NCBI RefSeq assembly: GCF_025993685.1
Contig: NZ_DAJPEN010000001.1
Coordinates: 1-64,000, forward strand
Direction of reading: 5' to 3'
Origin: Bacteroides mediterraneensis
Lineage (GTDB): Bacteria > Bacteroidota > Bacteroidia > Bacteroidales > Bacteroidaceae
DNA: 64,000 nucleotides
In this document: positions 25,291-33,419 of the stretch, one piece after another
Numbering within the stretch: position 1 is the first letter of the stretch
Layout of the letters: the number at the start of each line of letters is the position of its first letter
The notes under the pieces: model-generated
Databases searched by the model: none
What the model saw: the letters and a program-made list of their open reading frames with translations, nothing else
Told to the model about the DNA's origin: nothing
Position numbers and translations under genes: made by a program

Positions 25291-27687
25291 ATGAGGAAGA
25301 AAATCCTATTGGCCGCTATCTTGTGTGGCGGCTTTTGCCTGACGGCAATTTCGGGCGGGGAAGCGGAAGGGCGTCTGCCCGGTTATCTCCAGGCGGAAAA
25401 GTTTACCAAGAGTAAACTCGACAAGATGTTGTTTTCCACCATGGTCGACCCGCACTGGTTCCAGCAGGGAACGAATTTCTGGTTTGAGTATAAGACCAGC
25501 GAAGGAAAGTTCTGGTATGTGGTCAATCCCACTGCCAAACGCAAGGACTTGTTGTTCGACCGGGACCGTCTGGCTTCGCAGTTGACGGAGATTGTGCAGG
25601 ACCCCTTCGAGGCACATCAGTTGCCTATTGCCGATTTGAAGGCGGGAGAAGACGGACGTACCTTTACGTTCAAGGTGGTGTCAAAAGCCGACTCAACTTT
25701 CTATTTCTCGTACGACTATCCCACTCAGAAGCTGACATACCTGAAGGACAAGGAGAAAGAACCGGAGGAAGTGGACTGGGCTTCCGTATCGCCGGACGGA
25801 CAGCGGGTGATTTATGCCAAAGATTGCGATTTGTATTATATGAGCATTGCCGATTACCGGAAGGCCCGGAAGAACGAGAAAGACAGTACCATCGTGGAGG
25901 TGCGCCTGACGAGTGACGGAACGCCGGATTTCGGGTATGGCATTCCTTACAGTACGCTGAACACGGATACGTTGTGTAATGGCAAACGCCGGGGTGCGTG
26001 GGGATACTGGTCGCCCGACTCCAAGTATTTTGCCACTATCATTGCAGACCAGAGGAATGTGAAACCGTTGTGGGTCATCAATTCCATTGCGGAGCCGCGT
26101 CCTACCCTGGAGACCTATAAGTATGAGATGCCGGGAGAAACCGGTATGCCGGAATATCATCTGTATTTGTTCGATGTGCAGGCGGGTACGCGGAAAGAAA
26201 TCCGTACGGCAGCCTGGAAAAATCAGTCGATTGACTTGGAAGGAAAGCCGCTGGAACAGAAACAGCGTGACAAGGAACTGATACCGCGTATCTGGCAGGG
26301 CGACAACCATCGTTTCTTCCTGACCCGCAGCAGTCGTGACTTGCACCGCATTGATGTATGTACCTATACTTTGGGAGAAGATTCTATTGTGCCGGTGGTA
26401 AAGGAACGGATGAATACTTATCAGGAAACCCGCCCTATCCATGTGTTGAACGGAGGAAAAGAGTTTATCCAGTGGAGTGAACGTGACGGTTGGGCACACC
26501 TTTATTTATACGATGACAAAGGAAACCTGAAGAACCGCATTACGGAAGGTCCTTGGCACGTGGAACGTGTGGTGAAGGTGGACGAGGCTACCCGTACCGT
26601 ATATTTTGTAGCCAACGGACGCGAGAAAGGCGAGAATCCGTATTACGAGCATTTCTACAAGGTCAATGTGAACGGCAGCGGATTGAAGCAGCTGACACAC
26701 GGTGAGTTCTTCCACGATGTGGAGATGGACGATGAGGCCCGTTTCTTCGTAGACAATTATTCACGGGCCAATACCATCCCTTGTGCGGATCTGCTGGACC
26801 GTAATGGCAACAAGGTGATGACCATACAGGAAAGCGACTTTTCTTCTTTGAAAGCAGCCGGTTACCAGTTCCCGGAACCGTTTAAGGTAAAGGCAGCCGA
26901 CGGAGTGACCGATTTGTACGGCATAATGTACAAGCCGTTTGATTTCGATTCTACCAAGGTTTATCCGATTATTGACTATGTCTATCCGGGTCCGCAGGTA
27001 GAAGCTGTGGATTATCCGTTCCGACGGATGAGTGTGCGTACCGACCGCCTGGCACAGGCCGGATTTATCGTGATTACCGTCGGACAGCGTGGCGGTCACC
27101 CCAGCCGTTCCAAGTGGTATCACAACTACGGTTACGGCAATATGCGTGATTATCCGTTGGCCGACCATAAGGCGGCTGTGGAGCAGCTGGCAGCGCGTTA
27201 TCCTTTCATCGATATCACGCGGGTAGGTATCCACGGACATTCCGGAGGCGGATTCATGTCGACTGCGGCCATCTGTCAGTATCCGGACTTCTACAAGGCT
27301 GCCGTATCGTGTGCGGGTAATCATGACAACCGTATCTACAACCGCTGGTGGAGCGAGACCCATCACGGTGTGAAGGAAGAAGTCTCAGAGAAGGGAGATA
27401 CGACGTTTGCCTATAAGATTGCCACCAATCCGGAAATCGTGAAACAGTTGAAGGGCCATCTGATGCTGGTACATGGAGACATTGACAACAATGTACATCC
27501 GGGAAACACCATTCGTGTGGTCAATGCCCTGATTCGGGCCAACAAACGTTTTGACATGCTGATTCTGCCGGGCCAGCGTCACGGTTTCGGTGACATGGAT
27601 GAATATTTCTACTGGCGCATGGTGGATTTCTTCTCGAAATACCTGAAAGGAAAGCAGGAGGATTCGGTAGATATTCCGCAACGATAA
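25291..27687 (+). CDS. Dipeptidyl peptidase IV-like serine peptidase (S9)
   Basis: Secreted prolyl-oligopeptidase-family peptidase, 798 aa. A signal peptide (MRKKILLAAILCGGFCLTAI) precedes a beta-propeller of WD-like blades (about 60-550) and a C-terminal alpha/beta hydrolase with nucleophile GHSGGG, acid in HGDIDNNVHPG and histidine in PGQRHGF. S9B enzymes remove N-terminal Xaa-Pro dipeptides; this one may help peptide feeding in the periplasm. The exact specificity is not readable. It has its own terminator. Confidence 0.92.
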   Translation: MRKKILLAAILCGGFCLTAISGGEAEGRLPGYLQAEKFTKSKLDKMLFSTMVDPHWFQQGTNFWFEYKTSEGKFWYVVNPTAKRKDLLFDRDRLASQLTEIVQDPFEAHQLPIADLKAGEDGRTFTFKVVSKADSTFYFSYDYPTQKLTYLKDKEKEPEEVDWASVSPDGQRVIYAKDCDLYYMSIADYRKARKNEKDSTIVEVRLTSDGTPDFGYGIPYSTLNTDTLCNGKRRGAWGYWSPDSKYFATIIADQRNVKPLWVINSIAEPRPTLETYKYEMPGETGMPEYHLYLFDVQAGTRKEIRTAAWKNQSIDLEGKPLEQKQRDKELIPRIWQGDNHRFFLTRSSRDLHRIDVCTYTLGEDSIVPVVKERMNTYQETRPIHVLNGGKEFIQWSERDGWAHLYLYDDKGNLKNRITEGPWHVERVVKVDEATRTVYFVANGREKGENPYYEHFYKVNVNGSGLKQLTHGEFFHDVEMDDEARFFVDNYSRANTIPCADLLDRNGNKVMTIQESDFSSLKAAGYQFPEPFKVKAADGVTDLYGIMYKPFDFDSTKVYPIIDYVYPGPQVEAVDYPFRRMSVRTDRLAQAGFIVITVGQRGGHPSRSKWYHNYGYGNMRDYPLADHKAAVEQLAARYPFIDITRVGIHGHSGGGFMSTAAICQYPDFYKAAVSCAGNHDNRIYNRWWSETHHGVKEEVSEKGDTTFAYKIATNPEIVKQLKGHLMLVHGDIDNNVHPGNTIRVVNALIRANKRFDMLILPGQRHGFGDMDEYFYWRMVDFFSKYLKGKQEDSVDIPQR

Positions 27688-27710
27688 CGAATCAGTCAAT
27701 TGGATTTATA

Positions 27711-27747
27711 CAGCGGAATGGCTTTGACAGTCGTTCCGCTGTTTTTT
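27711..27747 (+). terminator. Terminator after the DPP gene
   Basis: CAGCGGAA ... TTCCGCTG with a 15-nt loop and TTTTTT immediately after. Confidence 0.85.
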
Positions 27748-27945
27748 GCGGATACTTCTATATTTTATGTGAATGGAGTAAAGAATAAAGTCTTCTTTTT
27801 ATTCAGGCTTGCTAAAATTTATGCTTAATCAACGAATCCCTCAGGTTTTTACGTTGAGTCATGAAAATCGGGGGGTAGGGTGAAGCGTTGTTGCTATGAG
27901 GGATGGAAGTGAGTGTTTGTTCTTCCAATAGCTGACGTATGGGCA

Positions 27946-28257
27946 CAAAAAAAGCGAGAGCTCATCAGAACCTCCGCTGCCTTCCTAAAGAACCCCCATT
28001 TAAGGGTTCTTTTCATCTTCTTAATTTTTGTGTCTTTGTTATCCTTTTTACTTTTTCTTTTTACCAGAAGATATTCCAATACCTTCTCAAACCTTATTCC
28101 TGAAAACTTTTACCTTTAAAATCTAATACCTTGTACTTAGTAAATAATCTAATACCTTAATAGTCTAGCTAATACCTTAAATAAATTGCTTTTTACCTTT
28201 TAGTCTCTCTATTCTAATACCTTTCTAATTCTCTTTTTACCTATTGGTTTCACAACC
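27946..28257 (-). ncRNA. Predicted small RNA, about 310 nt, with about ten AAGGTAwwAG motifs
   Basis: No credible protein is encoded here. On the minus strand a complete promoter (28264-28293) is followed by an AU-rich stretch holding about ten short motifs (28044-28242), then a hairpin AAGAACCC/GGGTTCTT (about 27988-28011), a second hairpin AGCGGAG/CTCTCGCT with one bulge, and a run of seven Ts ending near 27946. The layout (unstructured motif array, then terminator hairpins) is that of protein-titrating regulatory RNAs such as CsrB, but the motif is different and Bacteroidetes lack CsrA. The RNA family is not one I can name. 6S RNA is an alternative, but the motif array does not fit it. Confidence 0.55.
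28044..28242 (-). repeat. Array of ten AAGGTAwwAG motifs
   Basis: Read on the minus strand, two variants alternate: AAGGTATTAG at 28214-28223, 28169-28178, 28149-28158, 28123-28132 and (as AAGGTATTGG) 28076-28085; AGGTAAAAAG at 28233-28242, 28189-28198, 28107-28115 (one A short), 28057-28066 (TGG start) and 28044-28053 (weak). Start-to-start steps are 19, 25, 20, 20, 26, 16, 31, 19 and 13 nt. Flanking sequence is not conserved between copies, so these are repeated sites rather than duplicated units. Confidence 0.8.
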
Positions 28258-28263
28258 ACATTG

Positions 28264-28293
28264 CAAAGGTAATTCTTTTTTCATTGACTGCAA
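28264..28293 (-). promoter_or_regulatory. Promoter of the predicted small RNA
   Basis: Minus strand: TTG (28293-28291, in CTTGC), 19-nt spacer, TACCTTTG (28271-28264). This fits the Bacteroidetes housekeeping consensus, with the start expected near 28257. Confidence 0.65.
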
Positions 28294-28367
28294 GAGGTAG
28301 TACATTCTTTTTTTAATAAATAGTTGTTTTCATGATATAAATCAAGAAATGGCTTATTGAGGGCTTT

Positions 28368-28430
28368 GTGTGCGAAAACGAAGCTCCGTGTACGAAAACG
28401 GTTGATTTCGTGTGCGGAAACGGAAGGAAA
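28368..28430. repeat. Array B: three 20-22 bp repeats
   Basis: GTGTGCGAAAACG at 28368, GTGTACGAAAACG at 28388 and GTGTGCGGAAACG at 28410. It lies between the nrdG hairpin and the small-RNA promoter. The core matches the arrays at 18,319 and 33,420. Confidence 0.75.
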
Positions 28431-28453
28431 ATAGGTGGAAAATGACAAAATGA

Positions 28454-28498
28454 ATGCCGTATTTTTAGTTGCGAATTTGTGAACTAAAAATACGGCAT
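28454..28498 (-). terminator. 17-bp perfect hairpin after nrdG
   Basis: ATGCCGTATTTTTAGTT and AACTAAAAATACGGCAT form a perfect 17-bp stem with an 11-nt loop, 23 nt beyond the nrdG stop. No long T-run follows on the minus strand, though the stem itself is U-rich, so it may also act as an RNA-stabilising end. Confidence 0.65.
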
Positions 28499-28520
28499 GT
28501 GTCAAAAACGCGGTAAATTC

Positions 28521-28985
28521 TTATTTCAGTTTAAGAATCCGTTGGTTGCTGCTTCCGCAGAAATCCAGAAAGGGGGAATAGAGCGACTCGATGAAAGGAC
28601 CGTCCACCAGCACATGGATGTAGGGGAGGAGTTCTTTGCGTTCCGGGTCCTGAAGGAGCTGTTCGTAGGTGTAGCCCGTATAGCACCAGATGTGCATTCC
28701 CGTGCGCTGGCTGATGGCTTTCAGTACCGGGAGAAACTCTTTCGGGTTATAGAAGGGGTCTCCTCCTGAGAAGGTCACTCCGTCGAGTAACGGATTGGCA
28801 CTGATTTCCTGAATCATTTGCTCCAGTACTTCCGGTGTGAGCGGTTTACCGGCCCGAGGGTTCCAGGATTCCGGGTTGTGGCAGCCCTTGCAACGGTGGC
28901 TGCATCCGGCCAGGTAGATGGAGTACCGGATGCCCTCTCCGTCGACAATGGTTTCTGGATACGTGTATAAATAATGTAACATCAC
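28521..28985 (-). CDS. nrdG: Anaerobic ribonucleotide reductase activating enzyme
   Basis: Radical-SAM enzyme that generates the glycyl radical on NrdD. GCSHRCKGC gives the CX3CX2C cluster at C28, C32 and C35; VTFSGGDPF is the GGE-like SAM motif. 154 aa is normal. It starts 12 nt after nrdD, in one operon under the cobalamin riboswitch. Confidence 0.95.
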   Translation of the reverse strand: MMLHYLYTYPETIVDGEGIRYSIYLAGCSHRCKGCHNPESWNPRAGKPLTPEVLEQMIQEISANPLLDGVTFSGGDPFYNPKEFLPVLKAISQRTGMHIWCYTGYTYEQLLQDPERKELLPYIHVLVDGPFIESLYSPFLDFCGSSNQRILKLK

Positions 28986-28997
28986 TCGTAAAAAGGG

Positions 28998-31382
28998 TTA
29001 TGCATGCTTTACACGGTCACGTTCTTCGGCTCGCTTGGCCGAGTTCCAGCTGTTTAGGTCGCCTGTCAGGTAGCCGGTGATGCGGCGCATGCGCAGGATA
29101 TTCTCTCCGTTGCACACCGGGCAGCGGCTGTAGATGACTCCCTTGTAACCGCAGTCGTGGCAGGTGTCTACCGGATGGTTGATGGAGCCGTAGCCAATCT
29201 GTTCGTCGTGCATCACCTTGACAATTTTGGCGATGGCCTTCACGTTCTTCTGTGCCTCTCCATCCAGTTCCACGTAGGTGATGTGCCCGCCTCTGGTCAA
29301 GGCATGGAAAGGAGCTTCCCGCTTGATTTTCTCCACAATCGTAATTGGCTCTTTTACGTCCACGTGGAACGAATTGACATAGTAGTCGCGGTCGTTCACT
29401 CCTTCGATGATGCCGTATTTCCGTTTGTCCATCCGGGTGAAACGGCCAGACAGTCCTTCAGCCGGTGTAGCCAGTACGGAATAGTTCAAGCCGTATTTCT
29501 GTTTATAAGCCTCCGCCACCTTGTTCATTTCTTCCACGGCTGCATAGAGCGTTTCCCAGGCTTTCGGATTATGTCCGTGTCCCTGCCCGTAGAGTGCCAC
29601 CATGGCGTTGTGCCCTCCGATGAAGCCGATACCCAGGGTACCTTGGTTCAGCACGTCACCCACTTCTTCATTCGGGTGAAGCTGTCCGCCGCCTTTCCAT
29701 ACGTTGTTTCCCATCATGAACGGGAACTGCCGGGCGAGGGCGGTGCGCTGGTATTGGTAGCGGGTGTATAATTGCTCTGCAATAAATTCTGCCATGGAGT
29801 GCACCGACTGAAGGAAGAATTCCTTGGCCTTTTCCAGTCGGTTTTCCGGAGATTCGTCCGTGAGGGCTTCCGCTTTGCGGTGTGCTTCGATGGCCAGTCG
29901 CGGCAGGTTCATGGTCGTGAAAGAGAGATTGCCTCTCCCCAGTGAGGTCTTTTCTCCGTGCAGGTTCTCGAACACGCGGGTACGGCATCCCATGGTCGCC
30001 AGCTCGTAGCGGTAGCGTTTCGGGTCGTCGGCCCGCCATTTCTCGTGTGTGTTGAAAGGAGTGTCCAGAAACATGAAGTTCGGGAACAAAGCCTTGGCCG
30101 TGGTGCGGCAAGCCTGCAGGAAGAGGTCGAAGTTCGGACATTCGAAAGCCACCTTTCCTTCAAGGGCCGCTTCAAAGTCCTGCATGGCCAGCTGGTAATC
30201 GGCATCGGAATAGGTCACTCCATCCTTAATCTTGAAAATCTGGATGGGGAACACGGGCACCTCTCCGTGGTTGCCCAAGCCTTCGATGGTGGCTTTCAGC
30301 AATTCCTGGATGACCATTCTTCCCTCGGCCGAGGTGTCGGTACCGTAATTGATGGAGCTGAAAACCACCTGGTTTCCTCCGCGGGAATGCATGGTGTTCA
30401 GGTTGTGGATGAAGCCTTCCATAGCCTGGTGTGTGTCTTTGCGGGTCTGTACCAGCGTTTTGCGCAGCACGTAGTCCAGTTCCCCCCGCGTCAGCGCAAG
30501 TCCTTTGTCGTCCAGGAAGCCGAGGAAAGCGTGAAGGGTCTCTTCTTCGGCTTCGATGCGCTGGAAATGTGTGCGTATGCCCTGAAGGATTTCTTTTTCC
30601 TCCGTTTCTATCCCTTTGAGGTCGAACAACAGGCCGAGATGTGTAGCCAGAATTTTCTGGAAACTTTTCAGTACTCCTTTGGCCATGAAGAAGTCGAAGG
30701 CCGGAATAGCCTGTCCCCCATGCTGCTCGTTCTGGTTGGTCTGGAAGATGATGGTGGCCAGTGTGGCATAGCTTTGGATGGACTGCGGCGTACGGATACT
30801 GCCGTTTTTGGTATGGAAACCCCGTTCGAACAGGTCGTCCAGGTCGTACTGGATACAGGTCGTCGTTTTAGTGGGATAATAATCCAAGTCGTGAATGTGG
30901 ATGTCGCCCAACTGGTGTGCCTCGGCATACTGCTTGGGCAACAAATATTTGTAGGTGTAATCCTTGGTGATTTCAGAAGCGAACGTCATCATCTGTCCGG
31001 CTGGCGTATGACTCGACATGTTGGCGTTGCTCAGGTTCACATCGTTCTTGTCGATGGCCACGATGCCGTCCATGATGTGTTTGATATGCGTTTTACGCTC
31101 CCGTTCGGTGTTGCGCCACTGGCGGTAGATGATGTATTTCTTGGCCACCTCCGGCTGTACTTTCATCAGCTCGTTTTCCACGAGGTCCTGAATGTCTTCC
31201 ACCCCGATGGTCTGTTGGGTGAAATGCGACACCACCTGCCGGGTGATACCTTCTATTTCCTCCTCCTGGAAGTCGATGCCGGTGGCCTTGAACGCTTTGC
31301 TGATGGCATTGGTGATTTTGGCGGCCGAAAAGTTCTCCTGCTTTCCGTCGCGCTTGATGATACGGATTTCTGTCAGATTCAT
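28998..31382 (-). CDS. nrdD: Anaerobic ribonucleoside-triphosphate reductase
   Basis: Class III, oxygen-sensitive reductase making dNTPs without B12. An ATP-cone lies at the N-terminus (IRIIKRDGKQENFSAAKITN), then the catalytic barrel; the C-terminus has the zinc site CHDCGY...CPVCNG and the glycyl-radical region RMRRITGYLTG. The start at 31382 (MNLTEIRIIKRDG) is chosen: an in-frame ATG at 31409 also lies just below the riboswitch, while a frame opening at 31481 would be inside it. 794 aa. Confidence 0.96.
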   Translation of the reverse strand: MNLTEIRIIKRDGKQENFSAAKITNAISKAFKATGIDFQEEEIEGITRQVVSHFTQQTIGVEDIQDLVENELMKVQPEVAKKYIIYRQWRNTERERKTHIKHIMDGIVAIDKNDVNLSNANMSSHTPAGQMMTFASEITKDYTYKYLLPKQYAEAHQLGDIHIHDLDYYPTKTTTCIQYDLDDLFERGFHTKNGSIRTPQSIQSYATLATIIFQTNQNEQHGGQAIPAFDFFMAKGVLKSFQKILATHLGLLFDLKGIETEEKEILQGIRTHFQRIEAEEETLHAFLGFLDDKGLALTRGELDYVLRKTLVQTRKDTHQAMEGFIHNLNTMHSRGGNQVVFSSINYGTDTSAEGRMVIQELLKATIEGLGNHGEVPVFPIQIFKIKDGVTYSDADYQLAMQDFEAALEGKVAFECPNFDLFLQACRTTAKALFPNFMFLDTPFNTHEKWRADDPKRYRYELATMGCRTRVFENLHGEKTSLGRGNLSFTTMNLPRLAIEAHRKAEALTDESPENRLEKAKEFFLQSVHSMAEFIAEQLYTRYQYQRTALARQFPFMMGNNVWKGGGQLHPNEEVGDVLNQGTLGIGFIGGHNAMVALYGQGHGHNPKAWETLYAAVEEMNKVAEAYKQKYGLNYSVLATPAEGLSGRFTRMDKRKYGIIEGVNDRDYYVNSFHVDVKEPITIVEKIKREAPFHALTRGGHITYVELDGEAQKNVKAIAKIVKVMHDEQIGYGSINHPVDTCHDCGYKGVIYSRCPVCNGENILRMRRITGYLTGDLNSWNSAKRAEERDRVKHA

Positions 31383-31424
31383 TTTTCTGTAAATTAAAGA
31401 GTGAGACATAAATTTAGGCTTTTC

Positions 31425-31588
31425 CGGGCAGGTCTTCTGACTGATCTCTCGCCGTAGACGCCTTCCCATGAGCAGGCTCACAGTGGCTTGCAGAGCGTGT
31501 CACGGTTTCCACAAGAATCACAGCAGCAGGTACTGTTGCCGATTTGCACGGCATTCCCTTTTGAAACGGTTAAGTTACCTTCGGAAAA
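31425..31588 (-). promoter_or_regulatory. Cobalamin riboswitch upstream of nrdDG
   Basis: Read on the minus strand, the leader contains in order AAAAGGGAA (about 31563-31555), GTGAGCCTG/GCCACTG (the B12 box at about 31487-31481), GGGAAGGC and AGTCAGAAGACCTGCC (about 31446-31427), the signature elements of the adenosylcobalamin aptamer. It ends about 15-45 nt before the possible nrdD starts, so control of translation start is likely. Known logic in other bacteria: B12 shuts off a B12-independent isozyme when a B12-dependent one (class II NrdJ) is usable. Confidence 0.93.
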
Positions 31589-31594
31589 GTGAGG

Positions 31595-31602
31595 CAAAGA
31601 TA
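31595..31602 (-). promoter_or_regulatory. -7 box of the nrdDG leader
   Basis: Minus-strand TATCTTTG about 10 nt before the riboswitch begins. No clear -33 TTTG is seen. Confidence 0.55.
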
Positions 31603-31797
31603 GACGTTTGGGAGGAAAATAAAAAATGGAAATTTAGACAAGTTTCTAAATTTGGAGAACTTTTTCAGTGTAAATTCGGCTTACAGTATGCTGTGGAGCT
31701 ATATTTTGGCGAACTGTAATTTATACTGGTATTTTAATGTTGGAAACTTCTGTATTATTCCTTAGTTTAAGAAGAGAGGAGGATAGGAGAAGGTAAA
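31603..31797. other. Gene-free spacer between nrdD promoter and cca terminator
   Basis: AT-rich sequence; I see no coding frame with support, no tandem repeat and no tRNA. Confidence 0.5.
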
Positions 31798-31846
31798 GTC
31801 TCTCACGATACTCGGCAGCAACATGCGTACGTGCGTCGTGAGAGAC
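31798..31846 (-). terminator. Hairpin after the CCA nucleotidyltransferase gene
   Basis: GTCTCTCACGA and TCGTGAGAGAC form an 11-bp perfect stem around a 27-nt loop just below the cca stop. Only a short T-run follows on the minus strand. Confidence 0.6.
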
Positions 31847-31852
31847 GGCAGA

Positions 31853-33283
31853 TTATTTTTTTTCGGGCAGGTTGACCGGTGTCAGGCCCATCTGTTCCGC
31901 TTTTTTCAGCATAAAGTCGAAGGCTGCATCGTGTTCGTTGGGAATCACCCCGTCGAGGATGGCGTCCTTGATGGAACTTTTCAGGCTGCCGATTTCACGG
32001 CAAGGCTGGAGGTTGAACACGTGCATGATTTCCGCCCCGTCTACCGGCGGCTGGAAGTTCCGGATACGGTCTTTCTCTTCCAAATCCTTCAGTTTCTGGC
32101 GCACCAGCTTGAAATTGTCCAGGAAGCGCTGCTTGCGGGCTTCGTTCTTCGAGGTGATGTCGGCCTCGCAGAGCATCATCAGGTCGTCGATGTCGTCGCC
32201 GGCCTCAAACAGCAGACGGCGTACGGCCGAGTCGGTCACTTCCTCGTCGGCAATGACGATGGGGCGCATGTGCAGTCCCACAAGCTTCTGCACGTATTTC
32301 ATCTTCTCGTTCATCGGGAGCTTCATCTTGCGGAAGATTTCCGGAATCATCTTTTCCCCGATGAAGTTATGGTTGTGGAAAGTCCATCCCGCCTTGGGTT
32401 CCCAGCGTTTCGTTCTCGGTTTGCCGATGTCGTGGAGCAGGGTTGCCCAGCGCAGCCACAGGTCGTTGGTCACTTTGGAGATGTTGTCCACCACCTCCAG
32501 GGTATGGTAGAAATTATCCTTGTGTCCGCGTCCGTTGCGTACTTCCACTCCTTGCAGAGCCACCAGCTCCGGGAAAATCAGTTCCAGCAGTCCACAGCGG
32601 TCCAGGTCGATAAACCCTTTCGACGGAACCGGCGACAAGAGTATCTTGTTCAGTTCGTCGGCAATACGTTCGCGGGAGATAATCTTGATACGGTCCTTGT
32701 TGCGTTCCAGTGCCGCAAAGGTCTCGTCGTCGATGTAGAAATTCAGCTGTGTGGCAAAGCGGATGCAGCGCATCATGCGCAGCGGGTCGTCGCTGAAGGT
32801 GATGTCCGGGTCGAGCGGCGTACGGATGGTCCGTTCCTTCAGGTCATCCAGTCCTCCGAACGGGTCCACCAGCTCTCCGTAGCGGTCCTTGTTCAGACAG
32901 ACCGCCATGGCATTGATGGTAAAGTCCCTCCGGTTCTGGTCATCTTCCAGCGTACCGTCTTCCACCACGGGTTTGCGGCTGTCGTGGCTGTACGATTCTT
33001 TCCGTGCCCCCACGAACTCCACTTCCGTGTCCTTGAACTTGACTTGTGCCGTACCAAAATTTTTGAATACGGATATATGAGCACCTCGCCCCAGCTTCTT
33101 CCCGAAAGCCTGTGCGATTTCAATTCCGCTTCCCACTACGACCACGTCGATGTCCTTGGAAGGCCTGTGCAGGAAGATGTCTCTCACGTATCCTCCCACC
33201 ACATAACATTCCAGTCCCAGTTCATCGGCTGTTTCCGAGATCAGTTTGAAAATTCTGTCGGTGAAGTGTTCTTTTAATTCCAT
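31853..33283 (-). CDS. cca: CCA tRNA nucleotidyltransferase with HD domain
   Basis: Adds or repairs the 3' CCA of tRNAs. The class II nucleotidyltransferase head has VVGGYVRDIFL (about residues 28-38) and the catalytic DIDVV pair at 44-46; ARKESYSHDSRKP and RRDFTINAMA follow, and a C-terminal HD domain carries LLHDIGKP. The start at 33283 (MELKEHFTDR) lies about 25 nt below a -7 box TACCTTTG (33309-33316), whereas the frame start at 33319 would be upstream of it. About 476 aa. A poly(A) polymerase role is less likely. Confidence 0.92.
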   Translation of the reverse strand: MELKEHFTDRIFKLISETADELGLECYVVGGYVRDIFLHRPSKDIDVVVVGSGIEIAQAFGKKLGRGAHISVFKNFGTAQVKFKDTEVEFVGARKESYSHDSRKPVVEDGTLEDDQNRRDFTINAMAVCLNKDRYGELVDPFGGLDDLKERTIRTPLDPDITFSDDPLRMMRCIRFATQLNFYIDDETFAALERNKDRIKIISRERIADELNKILLSPVPSKGFIDLDRCGLLELIFPELVALQGVEVRNGRGHKDNFYHTLEVVDNISKVTNDLWLRWATLLHDIGKPRTKRWEPKAGWTFHNHNFIGEKMIPEIFRKMKLPMNEKMKYVQKLVGLHMRPIVIADEEVTDSAVRRLLFEAGDDIDDLMMLCEADITSKNEARKQRFLDNFKLVRQKLKDLEEKDRIRNFQPPVDGAEIMHVFNLQPCREIGSLKSSIKDAILDGVIPNEHDAAFDFMLKKAEQMGLTPVNLPEKK

Positions 33284-33308
33284 TGTTGTATCTTTTTCAA
33301 TTTGCGTG

Positions 33309-33316
33309 CAAAGGTA
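33309..33316 (-). promoter_or_regulatory. -7 box of cca
   Basis: Minus-strand TACCTTTG, about 25 nt before the chosen start; it decides the start choice. Confidence 0.55.
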
Positions 33317-33419
33317 CAAAAAATCCTGTGAAATTCAGCATAGCCTTTCCTTGTGCTGTGCGGAAGCAGAAAGAAAAACGTCAGGGGGTTTTTAGAAGAA
33401 CCTTTCTGCAAATTGTAGG

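Noticed and set aside
27894..28079. Minus-strand 61-codon frame across the predicted small-RNA terminator
   Set aside because: It runs through the terminator T-run, starts on a non-ATG codon and shows no conserved features; an RNA explains the region better.
29958..31397. Long + strand open frame of about 479 codons opposite nrdD
   Set aside because: It is the exact antisense of a strong, motif-rich gene, has no recognised domain and follows the codon bias of nrdD on the reverse strand.
31468..31719. + strand 83-codon frame over the nrdD leader
   Set aside because: It lies on the strand opposite the cobalamin riboswitch and has no homology.
31823..33277. + strand open frame of about 484 codons opposite cca
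   Set aside because: Antisense shadow of a gene with clear catalytic motifs; no start or ribosome-binding support.
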